Shown here piece after piece: positions 18,223 through 27,719 of a stretch of 64,000 nucleotides of DNA. Position 1 is the first letter of the stretch, and each line of letters starts with the position of its first letter. Below the pieces are notes generated by a model that was given only the letters and a program-made list of their open reading frames with translations, was not told the DNA's origin and ran no database searches. Origin of the DNA: Massilioclostridium coli (GTDB lineage Bacteria > Bacillota > Clostridia > Oscillospirales > Ruminococcaceae); NCBI RefSeq assembly GCF_900095865.1, contig NZ_FMIZ01000006.1, forward strand, positions 124,001 through 188,000, given 5' to 3'. The position numbers and the translations under genes are program-made.

Positions 18223-19479
18223 TTAAAAGAAGTATGTAATAATCTGCCACAAAGAATACACTAAAAAGAGGATCATTCCTGGTGTGGCAATGGTGGCTGC
18301 AACACATTCTCCATTGGATAAATTACTCATATTATTATTTTTGAGGCTAATCCGTTTTGCGTTAAGGATTAAAATTAAAATAGCGCCACCAAAAATCAAT
18401 AGGTTAAGGGAAACATTGATAGCAGTAGACCATGTATCTGGTAGATAATCAATAGCCAATACCTGTACTGTGGAAATCAAATTATTAATGAGATGGATCA
18501 CCATTCCTGGAATTAAAGAATTGGATTTTACTGCAATATATCCCATAATACAAGCTCCAATTGCAGTTGGTACAAACTGCGATAAATTTCCATGGTATAA
18601 TCCAAAACAAATAGAAGATACTGCTATCGCAAAGATATTACCATACCGTTGTAAAGCGCGCAGCACAAAGCCTCGGAACAAAATCTCTTCAAATATTGGA
18701 GCCACGACTAATAAAGAAAGTAAATACAGGGTAACCGTAATAGGATTTAATTCCCTTAAACTAAAATCTGGAGAAGAAATACTCCCTCCCACATCTCCCA
18801 TCAGCCCTAAACAGAGTGAAGTAAGGATAGTCAGCGCCATGCTTGCCGCCATACTTATACCTAATTGTACAATAGAACCCTGCGCAATATACCGCAGGCC
18901 ATGTTCCGGCTTATGGAAAAAGCTTTTTATTTTAATGTTCAGCATCTTTCGTAAGGACAAAATAGCAACGCCACATCCAAACACAGATACGAACAATTGC
19001 ATTGCCCATTGTAATTCTGTTGAACTCTGGTAGATATATAAGATTGCCCGAAATAATCCCATTTGATCAATTAATTGGGTTTGCCCTGTAACGAGTAATG
19101 TAATAAGTGGAGCCAAAAATAAAAACAAATAAGAAAATAAAGCATACCCTGCTACACAAATTAAGCAACCTAATCCGACACGGTTTGCCACTTTTTTCAA
19201 AAACACCTTTTGAGGATTACTAGGTTTTGGCGGAGCTGGTATGGGCTGCCCATAATATGGTGGTGGCACCTGCTGTCCTGGATAAGGATACCCCTGTTGT
19301 GGTGCTTGATACTGGTTTCCATAAGGAGGATACCCTGAAAAAACTTGTTGGTTTTGATTAGGAGGGGTTCCTTGCGGAATTTTATTCTGCTGATTTATTG
19401 GGATAGTTGTTTGTTGATTTGATAATTGTTGGTCATCCGAGGGATGATGGCCCATTGGAGTTTGTGGATTAAAGTCCAA
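18223..19479 (-). CDS. CPBP-family intramembrane metalloprotease with Pro/Gln-rich N-terminus
   Basis: About 418 residues. The start is uncertain: GAGGTG sits directly on an in-frame GTG (19488) but is well spaced for a TTG at 19479, which I prefer. The N-terminal 100 residues are low-complexity, rich in Pro, Gln, Asn, Gly and Tyr, and probably cytosolic. About eight hydrophobic segments follow. The Abi/CPBP motifs are present: EEILFRG (EExxxR), FGLYHGN with the second-motif histidine, and HLINNL with the third. Relatives process prenylated proteins or peptides or give self-immunity to bacteriocins; the role here is unknown. Confidence 0.87.
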   Translation of the reverse strand: MDFNPQTPMGHHPSDDQQLSNQQTTIPINQQNKIPQGTPPNQNQQVFSGYPPYGNQYQAPQQGYPYPGQQVPPPYYGQPIPAPPKPSNPQKVFLKKVANRVGLGCLICVAGYALFSYLFLFLAPLITLLVTGQTQLIDQMGLFRAILYIYQSSTELQWAMQLFVSVFGCGVAILSLRKMLNIKIKSFFHKPEHGLRYIAQGSIVQLGISMAASMALTILTSLCLGLMGDVGGSISSPDFSLRELNPITVTLYLLSLLVVAPIFEEILFRGFVLRALQRYGNIFAIAVSSICFGLYHGNLSQFVPTAIGACIMGYIAVKSNSLIPGMVIHLINNLISTVQVLAIDYLPDTWSTAINVSLNLLIFGGAILILILNAKRISLKNNNMSNLSNGECVAATIATPGMILFLVYSLWQIITYFF

Positions 19480-19561
19480 ATCATTCACCTCATTTATATA
19501 AATTCTTACTAAAGAGCATAGTACGAATGATAAAAAATTACAAGATATATTTCGTAAACAA

Positions 19562-20107
19562 TTATACTAATTTTGTAAGAATATCAATCGCCCTATCCAT
19601 TTGTTCATGGTTTGGTTGTTTTGCTTGTAATAATGGAACATACTGTTCCGCTACCTGCTTGGCGTTAACATCCCCAGTTTCCTGAACCTTTCGCAACAGC
19701 CGACTCAACTGTTCCATTTTTTGAAAATAATTATGTTCCCTGGTAATTTCATGAATCAATGCTTCCAAGCTCCAAAACTGGTTATTTGGAGTCAACATTA
19801 CTTTACGATATTCCTGGCCAACTTCTTTTTTCTTTAAAGTCTGTAAAATAGGATGCATTTCTTTCATTTGCATCCCGCAAAAAATCATCAAAGGGGTGTC
19901 CAGTACTTCTCCTTCATAGGAACCTTCTGCTGGCTGAAACCCTGGAATTCCCGCTAAATATCCAACAGACTGGTTTAAGTCATTTGCAGAAACCAACTGG
20001 TACTTTATACTAAGGTTTTCTAATTCCTGAATCATTGCATCTGCTTGAGAGGAATCTATTTGATAGAGTAATACGAACATATTTTGTTTGATTAATTTTG
20101 ATTTCAT
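19562..20107 (-). CDS. DUF3783-type protein
   Basis: 181 residues, soluble. It opens with FVLLYQIDSSQADAMIQELE and later has TPLMIFCGMQMKEMHPIL and RKVMLTPNNQFWSLEALIHEI, the pattern I associate with DUF3783 (a ferredoxin-like fold of unknown function, in which a TPTN-like segment is conserved). The C-terminal 50 residues are helical and charged. Transcribed alone; an AGGTTGTGAC stretch precedes the ATG. Family call moderately sure, function unknown. Confidence 0.65.
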   Translation of the reverse strand: MKSKLIKQNMFVLLYQIDSSQADAMIQELENLSIKYQLVSANDLNQSVGYLAGIPGFQPAEGSYEGEVLDTPLMIFCGMQMKEMHPILQTLKKKEVGQEYRKVMLTPNNQFWSLEALIHEITREHNYFQKMEQLSRLLRKVQETGDVNAKQVAEQYVPLLQAKQPNHEQMDRAIDILTKLV

Positions 20108-20285
20108 AATATAGTCACAACCTTTCTTTTACAGTATATCAAATCTGCACGATAAAATCCAATCAATTTCTATACAAAATTTACTGCAATACTATGTTGA
20201 TAGTACACAAATCAATTCTATAGGAACAGGATTTAAAATAACTAATTCTATAATTTTTTAATTTATTAAACTATATGATACAGAC

Positions 20286-20315
20286 AAAAAAACCTGTTGG
20301 AACATCTCCAACAGG
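20286..20315 (-). terminator. Terminator of the HPr-like gene
   Basis: Perfect 9-bp stem CCTGTTGGA/TCCAACAGG followed by T7 on the minus strand. Confidence 0.88.
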
Positions 20316-20327
20316 CTATTGCTATTT

Positions 20328-20585
20328 TTAAAGATTATCTTTAAAAAACGTTTCCAATTCTTTAGCCGCTTTTTCTTCGTCCGTACCTTTCACTTCAATT
20401 GTGACGGTATCCCCATGTTTAGCCGCAACCCCCATTAAGGAAAAGATGCGTTTTACATCCCCACATTTTCCATCAACAGAAATCGTGACATCCGATTGGT
20501 ATTGGACTGCCTGTTTTGCCAACAAGCCAGCTGGACGCGCGTGGATTCCTACAGGGTCCTGAATTTTATAACGAAATTGCTGCAT
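20328..20585 (-). CDS. HPr-family phosphocarrier lacking the regulatory Ser46
   Basis: 85 residues from the ATG at 20585, which has AAAGGAG before it and places the phosphorylated histidine at exactly position 15 (GIHARPAG). HPr accepts phosphate from Enzyme I at His15 and passes it to PTS Enzymes II. In Firmicutes Ser46 is phosphorylated by HPr kinase for CcpA-dependent catabolite control. Here an ungapped alignment to the B. subtilis protein puts Arg at position 46 (VKRIFSLMGV); a serine occurs three residues later. The protein may therefore act as a phosphocarrier but not as a normal CcpA corepressor. Monocistronic, with no PTS gene nearby. Confidence 0.9.
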   Translation of the reverse strand: MQQFRYKIQDPVGIHARPAGLLAKQAVQYQSDVTISVDGKCGDVKRIFSLMGVAAKHGDTVTIEVKGTDEEKAAKELETFFKDNL

Positions 20586-20734
20586 AAAAACAACTCTCCT
20601 TTCATTCATTTTAAAATTAGTATTTTCGGAAAATAAAAAATCATGCGTTTTGTTTCAATTTAAATCCGATTCCAGCATATAATGAAGGGGGAAAATTATT
20701 TTTCCATTTTTTGAAATGATAAGGAGGATGATCC

Positions 20735-21715
20735 ATGCAATTAAACGGAATTGATGTTTCCAAATGGCAAGGAACAATTGATTTCAATCAGGTGAAATCC
20801 GCTGGAATCCAATTTGCGATTATCCGCGCTGGGTATGGGAAGGAGCTCAACCAAAAAGATCCCAAATTTGAGGAAAACTATTCCAATGCAAAAATTGCTG
20901 GAATTCCTGTTGGAAGTTATCTTTACAGTTATGCGACTTCTGTAGCCGATGCGGAAAAAGAAGCCGACGTATTTTTAGAATGGATCCAAAACAAACAATT
21001 TGAATACCCTGTTTATTTTGATATTGAAGATGAAAGCCAGGCATCTTTAAGCAGAGAATTATTAACGGATATTACCGTGGCATTTTGCGAAAAAGTGGAA
21101 CGAGCCGGATATTATGTAGGGATATACTCCAATAAGAACTGGTTAGTAAACAAACTGGATTATAATCGTATCAAACGGTTCACTATCTGGCTGGCACAGT
21201 ATGCTTCTTCCCCAAGTTATCCAGAACCATTTGATATATGGCAGTATACCAGCCAAGGTTCTGTCCCTGGAATTACTGGCGATGTGGATATGAATGAATG
21301 TTATAAAGATTTTCCTTCGATTATTCGGGAATTAAAATTAAATGGATTTTATACGGAAACCCTGCCACAAACCAAATATAAAATTGGGGATTTTGTCACT
21401 TATTCCAGTTGTTATCGCGCTTCTACGGATCCAATTTCGGAAGCCATCTATGTCAATGGCAGTGGTACAATTACCCGTATTATTCCGACTGCCCGTAACC
21501 CTTATTTAATTGACAACGGTAAGTGCTGGGTAAACGATGGAGACATTCGCAGTGTTAATCAAAACAATACTAACCAAACTATTTATACCGTAAAATCAGG
21601 AGATACTTTAAGTGGGATTGCGGCACAATTTGGAACCACCTATCAACATCTGGCACAAATTAATGGAATCTCTAATCCAAATTTAATTTATCCAGGGCAA
21701 CAATTGAAAGTTTAA
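20735..21715 (+). CDS. GH25 muramidase with C-terminal LysM domain
   Basis: 326 residues. The GH25 lysozyme domain (about 1-205) starts at once with [10 protein letters not shown] (Asp7) and has YFDIED (Asp96, Glu98) as the catalytic acid region, plus IWQYTSQG near its end. An SH3-like stretch (about 215-275) and a LysM ([20 protein letters not shown] onwards, about 282-326) would bind peptidoglycan. It should cleave the MurNAc-GlcNAc bond. There is no signal peptide, although ATAAGGAGG makes this ATG the clear start, so release may need lysis, a holin or spore-mother-cell death. Monocistronic with its own terminator. Confidence 0.93.
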   Translation: MQLNGIDVSKWQGTIDFNQVKSAGIQFAIIRAGYGKELNQKDPKFEENYSNAKIAGIPVGSYLYSYATSVADAEKEADVFLEWIQNKQFEYPVYFDIEDESQASLSRELLTDITVAFCEKVERAGYYVGIYSNKNWLVNKLDYNRIKRFTIWLAQYASSPSYPEPFDIWQYTSQGSVPGITGDVDMNECYKDFPSIIRELKLNGFYTETLPQTKYKIGDFVTYSSCYRASTDPISEAIYVNGSGTITRIIPTARNPYLIDNGKCWVNDGDIRSVNQNNTNQTIYTVKSGDTLSGIAAQFGTTYQHLAQINGISNPNLIYPGQQLKV

Positions 21716-21721
21716 TGAAAA

Positions 21722-21750
21722 AGGACTCTGAAAAATTCAGAGTCCTCTTT
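21722..21750 (+). terminator. Terminator of the GH25 lysozyme gene
   Basis: Perfect 11-bp stem AGGACTCTGAA/TTCAGAGTCCT with AAA loop, then a C/T tail. Confidence 0.85.
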
Positions 21751-21783
21751 CATTACGATTACTTAGTAGAAAAATCACCCATT

Positions 21784-22782
21784 TCAATTTTCATTTTGTC
21801 CTTGCATTCCTTTCCGATATTGGGAAGGCGCAATGCCAAACCGTTTTTTAAATACTTTATTGAAATAATGGCTGTCGCTAAAACCTACCAATTCCGATAA
21901 TTCTGACATACTCAAATTTGTGTTTTGTAGTAACTCACAAGCATGATCCAATCGAAATTTACACACCAAATCAGAAAAACTCTGACCAGTATGTTTTTTT
22001 AATAATTTAGATATATAACTGGAAGAATAAGAAAACTGCTGTTCTAATTCATTTAATGTAATATCTTTACAATGTTCATTGATATAAGCGATCATATCTG
22101 GAAGTACCGCTGTTTTTGAACGGATGTGCTCCTCAATATGGTGGTCAAAAGCATATTGGCGGGTGAGCAGCCCAAATAACATGGATAATCCTGATTCCAT
22201 AATTTTAATATAAAACGGTTGTTTATTGATATACTCATAAATAATTCCAGTTACTGTTTCATCAATCGAAGGATTATGGTGGGTTGGAAAATAAATATAA
22301 TCTCTTGTCTGATTCATCTGATATAAATAATTGAAAAAGAATTCGCTTAAAAATTTATTGTCCGAAAGCAGTGACATCATCGAGGTCTCAAACAGCTTTT
22401 TGCTTAACATTACATTAAAGACACAATCAGTAGGTTCCATGATATACGGTGCATGTAGTACATTAGGATTTAATAATAGAATATCCCCTTGGTGAAGTTC
22501 TATTTCATGATCTTGAAAACGGTTGATACAGGTTCCATGGTAGACATAAATTAACTCAAAATAGGTATGATTATGGAAATAAGGAAGTTGTTTTGGAGGA
22601 ACTTCATCCTGACTATGTATCAACACAGAAATCGTTTCCCCTTCTTTTAACATTCCTTCAATGGGAACTACATAAAATCCAGACTGACTTACCTGATTAT
22701 GAATCCACGTTTTCAATGAGTTTTTACTATTATATTGTTGGGTACGTTGTATTTCTTTTTGAATGTACATATCAAGATTCAC
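21784..22782 (-). CDS. AraC-family regulator divergent from the GH106-like gene
   Basis: 332 residues. The N-terminal cupin sensor (about 60-150) has the HNHTYFELIYVYHG strand and LHQGDILLLNPNVLHAP; the C-terminal 100 residues carry two HTH motifs, with LNELEQQFSYSSSYISKLLK and MSELSELVGFSDSHYFNKVF, and end in the GIAPSQYRK signature. A GTG start at 22782 is preceded by GGTGAT. The gene is divergent from the GH106-like rhamnosidase 138 bp away, so it very likely activates that gene in response to a sugar. Confidence 0.92.
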   Translation of the reverse strand: MNLDMYIQKEIQRTQQYNSKNSLKTWIHNQVSQSGFYVVPIEGMLKEGETISVLIHSQDEVPPKQLPYFHNHTYFELIYVYHGTCINRFQDHEIELHQGDILLLNPNVLHAPYIMEPTDCVFNVMLSKKLFETSMMSLLSDNKFLSEFFFNYLYQMNQTRDYIYFPTHHNPSIDETVTGIIYEYINKQPFYIKIMESGLSMLFGLLTRQYAFDHHIEEHIRSKTAVLPDMIAYINEHCKDITLNELEQQFSYSSSYISKLLKKHTGQSFSDLVCKFRLDHACELLQNTNLSMSELSELVGFSDSHYFNKVFKKRFGIAPSQYRKGMQGQNEN

Positions 22783-22807
22783 AAAAAATCACCACACTTA
22801 TTTTATA

Positions 22808-22856
22808 TTTTACCAAAAAGAACGTTTTTTTACCAGTTATTTTACCAAAAATAGCG
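22808..22856 (+). promoter_or_regulatory. TTTACC direct repeats upstream of the GH106-like gene (AraC-type sites)
   Basis: TTTTACCAAAAAGAACG (22808-22824) recurs as TTTTACCAAAAATAGCG (22840-22856), 32 bp or about three helical turns on, with a third TTTACC between them at 22829-22834. A TATACT -10 box at 22880-22885 has no good -35 box, which fits activation by an AraC protein bound to these repeats. Confidence 0.5.
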
Positions 22857-22920
22857 TAGAATCACTTCTCTTTTCTTTTTATACTATATATCATACTATA
22901 AATGAAAGGAAAAAGAAACT

Positions 22921-25900
22921 ATGAAGCAAAAAGTATTAAAAAAAATATCCGCAGCTGGTTTAGCTGGTTTAATTGCAGCTGTTTCGGTTACAGCAGCAAT
23001 TCCCAGTGTTTCTGCTGCTGAAAGTGGAAATCCTACGTTTGCTACAGAATTTAAGGATCCATCTGGCACTGCAAAACCATTTATCCGTTGGTGGGTTATG
23101 CCAGGTGCAATGACTGAACAGGAAACGAAACGAGAAATCCGCCAAATGGCTGAAGCCGGCTTTGGAGGAATTGAACTAGTAGCACTGTCTACAGTTGCGT
23201 CATTTGGTTCAGAAGGTTGGAATCAATGTATGCAATGGGCATTAGAAGAAGCTTTAGACTGTGGAATTCAGTTAGATTTTACAATCGGGCAAGGTTGGCC
23301 AATAAAAACCCCAGCAATTACTGACAAAAATGATATTCGGACAGAACAAGGATTATTCTATAAAAATGTAGATTTTATTGCTACTACTGGAAATATGGCA
23401 TATACAGCAGATCAAATTCCATTTCCAGATGAGCAATTTGAAACAGAACGTCCTTATGAACTGGTCGCTGTTACTGCTGCCAAGCAGGTAGATGGTATTT
23501 ATGACCCTAATAGTGCTATTGATATTACATCATCTATTACCGGAATGTCCGATAATACAGATGTTTCCAATGCCAGTTTAAACTGGACTGCTCCGGAAGA
23601 AGGAAATTGGACAATTTTTTATTTATACCGTCAAGCAATTTCTACTGCTTCTAGCTGGGGTTCTTCTGACCCTGTAATCGACCATTTTAGCAAAGACGCT
23701 ACCCAAGCTGTTCTAGATTATTGGGAAAACACTGTAATGGCTGGCGACTTAAAAGGGTTATATGAACAAAATGGCGGCAATATCTTCTGTGATTCCCTAG
23801 AATTAGGGCAAGCTACTAAAGACCAGTCCGCATTTTGGACGGCAAATCTGTTAGAAGAATTTAAAATGCGTCGTGGTTATGATTTAACCCCATATCTTCC
23901 AGCAATCTTTATGGAAGGATTTTATCCTTACTATTCCCATACCAAAGGCGCTGATGCAGCTTCCGATTTTAATTTTGGTACACAGGGCACCCAAATTAGA
24001 GAAGATTTTTACCAGACATTAACAGAATTATTTACCGAAAACCACGTTGCTGTCATTCGTGATTGGGCAAATACTCATAACATGAAACTTCGCTATCAAG
24101 TATATGGGAACTGTATGGAAGTAACGGAAGCTTCCCTGGCAAGTGATATTGTAGAAACTGAATCCTGGGGACATTTTGATAATAAAGATATGTACCGTAC
24201 CCAAAGTGGTGTAGTACATATGACCGGCAGCAATATCTACTCCACAGAGTCCTCTGCTGTTAAAAATCTAGGTTGGGCACAAACTTGGACGGGCTCTCAC
24301 CGTTCCGACAAAGAACTAGATGAAAACGGATATTATTGGCCAACCGATGGTACAAACTACGTTTATCCAGGCGGAGACGACAATCTGGCAGGTGCAGATG
24401 TGATCAATGAAGATGCAGGTTTACTGTATCATTATAACCGTGAACTTGCAACTGGTGTTAACCGTATTGTTATGCACGGATTTTCATATAAGTCCTCTCT
24501 TATGCAGCAATGGCCTGGAGATTCCTTTATGTCCATGGCTGGATTCCCAAATGAATGGGATGACAAAACACCAATGTGGAACCATATTGACCAAATGACA
24601 GATTATTTGGCACGCACCCAATATGTGATGCAAAAAGGTCAAGCTGATATTGATTTGGCTATTTACCGTAAATCAAATTACGAACGCAGCGAAGGGTTTG
24701 ACTGGGCTTTAAACGAACTTGAAAAAGCCGGATATACCTATGATTTTGCTGCACCAGCTTTATTGGATTTAGATAACGCCGTTACATCTACTGTAAACGG
24801 AAAAACAGTTCTGGCTGCTGATGGTCCTTCTTATAAGGCGCTGGTATTAGACCAACGATATTTGGTAACAGAAGGTCAAGAAAAAGATGGGCTTACTGCA
24901 TCCAGCATGCCAGTTGCTACAGCAGAAAAAATCTTGAGTTACGCAAAAGCTGGCTTGCCAATTGTTATTGTTGGAGAAGCTCCAAGCAAAGTGGGCTCCT
25001 TCTGTGGCTCTGATGAAGCAATGAATGATGAAAACGCTAAACTTGCTGAAATTATGGCTGAAATTGAAGCACTGTCAACAACAAAAATTGTTGCTACAAA
25101 AGATAATGTCCCTGCTGCATTATCTGAACTAGGGATATCGTCTGATGTACAGAAAGATAATGATTCCGCCTTATTAAACTTCCATCGTACCGATGCAGAT
25201 GCTGATTATTATTATCTCTATAATTCTGATTTGAATGAAGAAATTTCCCAAACTATTTCTTTACAGGGAGAAGGCACTCCTTACCTCTTGGATCCATGGT
25301 CCGGTGAAATCACCCAAATCGCAGAATATACGCAGGAAGATGGCAAAACTACAATCTCTGTTGACTTAAAAGCAAATGAGAACATGCTTATTGCTCTGGC
25401 AAAAGATACTTGGACTGGCGCTTCCGCAAATGGAAACCATATTACCAAAACCAATGCTGATTCTGTGGGATACCAAGATGGTACTCTTGTTGCTAGAACA
25501 TCCAAACAAGGAAACTACACATTTGACTTCAGCAATGGCACCTCTAGTACCGTTGAAATAAATGCTGCTCAACAACCTATTACTTTGAACCACTGGACAA
25601 TGAATTTGGAATCCTGGTCTGCTGGTGATACTGCTTTGGAAACCAAAAAAGAAAATTTAGGCCCATATGAATTGGATGAATTAGTACCTTGGAACGAAAT
25701 TGAAGGTTTAGAGGATGTAGCAGGCGTTGCTACCTACAATACTTCCTTTGAGCTAGAAAACGGCTGGGAACAAGGGCAAGGCGCTATGATTTCCTTTACC
25801 AGAGTATCTGATACCATGAAATTAAAGGTAAACGGTACTGAAGTACCAGTCAACCAGCTTTCCAATACTGTTGATATTGGAAAATATCTGGTAAAAGGTA

Positions 25901-26223
25901 CAAACAACATTACGGTAGAGGTTACCTCCAACCTGGCAAACATTAAAACAGAACGCACCCAGGAATTTGGTATCATCGGTAATGTAACAGTTACTCCATA
26001 TGTACAAACTACCCTAGAAATTCCTGAACCAGAACAACCAACCCCAAGCGAACCTTCCAATCCATCCACTCCTTCTGAAACTCCATCAGAAACTCCTTCC
26101 AATCCTTCTACCCCATCTACTTCCACTCCAACCACAGGGGATATGGCATTCCCAGCATTGATCGTTGCATTAGGGGCTGCTGGCGCTACTGCTCTGGTTA
26201 TTGCAAAACGGAAAAAACATTAA
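22921..26223 (+). CDS. Surface-anchored GH106-like alpha-L-rhamnosidase family protein
   Basis: 1100 residues. Signal peptide about 1-32. The catalytic part starts with FIRWWVMPGAMTEQETKREI and MAEAGFGGIELV, then DFTIGQGWP, a pattern typical of the GH106 (BT0986-like) TIM-barrel family. A glutamate-rich strand around residue 412 (IVETESWGH) is a candidate active-site segment, but I cannot assign the acid and base safely. A jelly-roll galactose-binding-like domain lies at about 925-1025. The C-terminal 75 residues are a Pro/Ser/Thr wall-spanning linker, then TPTTGD, a hydrophobic helix and KRKKH, a sortase-type tail. It probably removes rhamnose from pectic or other plant or mucosal glycans; controlled by the divergent AraC protein. 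Confidence 0.82.
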   Translation: MKQKVLKKISAAGLAGLIAAVSVTAAIPSVSAAESGNPTFATEFKDPSGTAKPFIRWWVMPGAMTEQETKREIRQMAEAGFGGIELVALSTVASFGSEGWNQCMQWALEEALDCGIQLDFTIGQGWPIKTPAITDKNDIRTEQGLFYKNVDFIATTGNMAYTADQIPFPDEQFETERPYELVAVTAAKQVDGIYDPNSAIDITSSITGMSDNTDVSNASLNWTAPEEGNWTIFYLYRQAISTASSWGSSDPVIDHFSKDATQAVLDYWENTVMAGDLKGLYEQNGGNIFCDSLELGQATKDQSAFWTANLLEEFKMRRGYDLTPYLPAIFMEGFYPYYSHTKGADAASDFNFGTQGTQIREDFYQTLTELFTENHVAVIRDWANTHNMKLRYQVYGNCMEVTEASLASDIVETESWGHFDNKDMYRTQSGVVHMTGSNIYSTESSAVKNLGWAQTWTGSHRSDKELDENGYYWPTDGTNYVYPGGDDNLAGADVINEDAGLLYHYNRELATGVNRIVMHGFSYKSSLMQQWPGDSFMSMAGFPNEWDDKTPMWNHIDQMTDYLARTQYVMQKGQADIDLAIYRKSNYERSEGFDWALNELEKAGYTYDFAAPALLDLDNAVTSTVNGKTVLAADGPSYKALVLDQRYLVTEGQEKDGLTASSMPVATAEKILSYAKAGLPIVIVGEAPSKVGSFCGSDEAMNDENAKLAEIMAEIEALSTTKIVATKDNVPAALSELGISSDVQKDNDSALLNFHRTDADADYYYLYNSDLNEEISQTISLQGEGTPYLLDPWSGEITQIAEYTQEDGKTTISVDLKANENMLIALAKDTWTGASANGNHITKTNADSVGYQDGTLVARTSKQGNYTFDFSNGTSSTVEINAAQQPITLNHWTMNLESWSAGDTALETKKENLGPYELDELVPWNEIEGLEDVAGVATYNTSFELENGWEQGQGAMISFTRVSDTMKLKVNGTEVPVNQLSNTVDIGKYLVKGTNNITVEVTSNLANIKTERTQEFGIIGNVTVTPYVQTTLEIPEPEQPTPSEPSNPSTPSETPSETPSNPSTPSTSTPTTGDMAFPALIVALGAAGATALVIAKRKKH

Positions 26224-26263
26224 TTTTAAGTTGTACGGTAAAAGGTACAACATTTAACCTATC

Positions 26264-26298
26264 AAAAAACCACCAGTCTTAAAAAACTGGTGGTTTTT
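26264..26298 (+). terminator. Terminator of the GH106-like gene
   Basis: Perfect 11-bp stem AAACCACCAGT/ACTGGTGGTTT with a T5 tail. Confidence 0.9.
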
Positions 26299-26512
26299 CT
26301 ATGATTCAATAAGCTCGCTTCCATTTTCGCCAACAATCAAGATAGATTATATGGTGCTTTTATCCAAAGCATTAATCTTGATAAGGGGAAACTATAATTT
26401 TTCGGAACGAAAAGTAATCAATAAGATACAATGTCATGTTAAAACAAAAGCTTCCAATTCAGCACTTGCTATACAAATCTGTATTTAAACTATAGGCACA
26501 AACTATAAAATT

Positions 26513-26542
26513 AGTATGTCATCATTATTCTGATGACATACT
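26513..26542 (-). terminator. Probable terminator of leuCDB
   Basis: Perfect 12-bp stem AGTATGTCATCA/TGATGACATACT with a short AATTTT tail on the minus strand, about 47 bp past the leuB stop. Confidence 0.65.
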
Positions 26543-26588
26543 AACGCTATTCTAAAATTTTTACTTTCAATATTCTTAAAAAATTCTA

Positions 26589-27659
26589 TTATAACTCTTG
26601 TAAAATAGCGTCACCCATTTCGGAACAGGTTACTAAAGTATTGCCTTCACTCATGATATCACCTGTACGATATCCCTTTTGTAGTACTTTCTTAATAGCC
26701 TGATCAACATCATCGGCTTCTTTATCCATATCAAAAGAATAACGCAGCATCATCGAAGCAGAAAGAATGGTCGCAATTGGGTTGGCTTTATTCTGTCCCG
26801 CAATATCCGGTGCGGAACCATGGCTTGGTTCATACATACCAAACTTTGTTTCGTTTAAGCTGGCGGAAGCCAACATGCCAATGGAACCAGTAACCATACT
26901 TGCTTCATCAGACAAAATATCCCCAAACATATTTTCTGTCAAAATAACGTCAAATTGTTTTGGGTCACGTACCAATTGCATTGCGCAGTTATCCACCAAC
27001 ATATCCTCTAATTCTACATCTGGATAGTCTTTTGCAACTTCATGTACCACTTTTCTCCATAAACGGGAAGAATCCAGTACATTGGCTTTATCCACGCTGG
27101 TCACTTTATTGCGGCGTTTCCGGGCAATGTCAAACCCTTTGATGGCAATCCTTCTAATTTCATTTTCATCATAAGTTAAGGTATCAATGGCCTTTTGCAC
27201 CCCATTTTCCTCAATGGTTTTGCGTTCCCCAAAGTACAAGCCGCCAGTTAATTCACGCATAATCATCATGTCAAATCCATCGCCAATGATATCTTCCCGC
27301 AATGGACACGCTGCATTTAGCTCCTCATACAATACAGCTGGACGAAGGTTTGCAAACAGATTTAACCCTTTTCTGATTGCCAGCAAGCCTTTTTCCGGAC
27401 GTAAATTGGCTGGCTGGTTATCCCATTTTGGTCCTCCAACAGCACCCAGTAATACTGCATCACTTTGTTTTGCGGTTTCCAAAGCTTCGTCTGTTAAAGG
27501 CACGCCAGTAGCATCAATGGATACACCGCCCATTAAGACATCAGTATAATGGAAAGTATGGCCGTATTTTTCGGCAATTTTGTTCAATACACGGAGCGCC
27601 TGATCCACAATTTCAGGACCAATGCCATCCCCCTTAATAACAGCAATCTTTTTTTCCAT
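26589..27659 (-). CDS. leuB: 3-isopropylmalate dehydrogenase
   Basis: 356 residues, full length. It oxidises and decarboxylates 3-isopropylmalate to 2-ketoisocaproate with NAD+ in leucine synthesis. Visible signatures are the N-terminal [14 protein letters not shown], the substrate-binding [14 protein letters not shown], the catalytic Lys region, and [19 protein letters not shown] with metal-binding aspartates, followed by [13 protein letters not shown]. Last gene of leuC-leuD-leuB; a strong intercistronic hairpin separates it from leuD. AAAGGAG precedes the ATG. Confidence 0.97.
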   Translation of the reverse strand: MEKKIAVIKGDGIGPEIVDQALRVLNKIAEKYGHTFHYTDVLMGGVSIDATGVPLTDEALETAKQSDAVLLGAVGGPKWDNQPANLRPEKGLLAIRKGLNLFANLRPAVLYEELNAACPLREDIIGDGFDMMIMRELTGGLYFGERKTIEENGVQKAIDTLTYDENEIRRIAIKGFDIARKRRNKVTSVDKANVLDSSRLWRKVVHEVAKDYPDVELEDMLVDNCAMQLVRDPKQFDVILTENMFGDILSDEASMVTGSIGMLASASLNETKFGMYEPSHGSAPDIAGQNKANPIATILSASMMLRYSFDMDKEADDVDQAIKKVLQKGYRTGDIMSEGNTLVTCSEMGDAILQEL

Positions 27660-27684
27660 GGTTCAAAAACTCCTTTATCTGACA

Positions 27685-27712
27685 GTAACCACAGGTAAAT
27701 GCCTGTGGTTAC
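27685..27712 (-). promoter_or_regulatory. leuD-leuB intercistronic hairpin
   Basis: Perfect 11-bp stem GTAACCACAGG/CCTGTGGTTAC with a 6-nt loop in the 60-bp gap. No T run follows, so it is more likely an RNA processing or stability element than a terminator. Confidence 0.6.
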
Positions 27713-27719
27713 ATTCATT

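Larger units (their letters stand above)
26224..26588. other. Intergenic region, 365 bp
   Basis: Sits between the convergent GH106-like and leuB genes. It holds two terminators (26264-26298 and 26513-26542) and a nested hairpin at 26336-26382 (outer arms ATCAAGAT/ATCTTGAT, inner arms GCTTT/AAAGC). No gene was seen. Confidence 0.6.
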
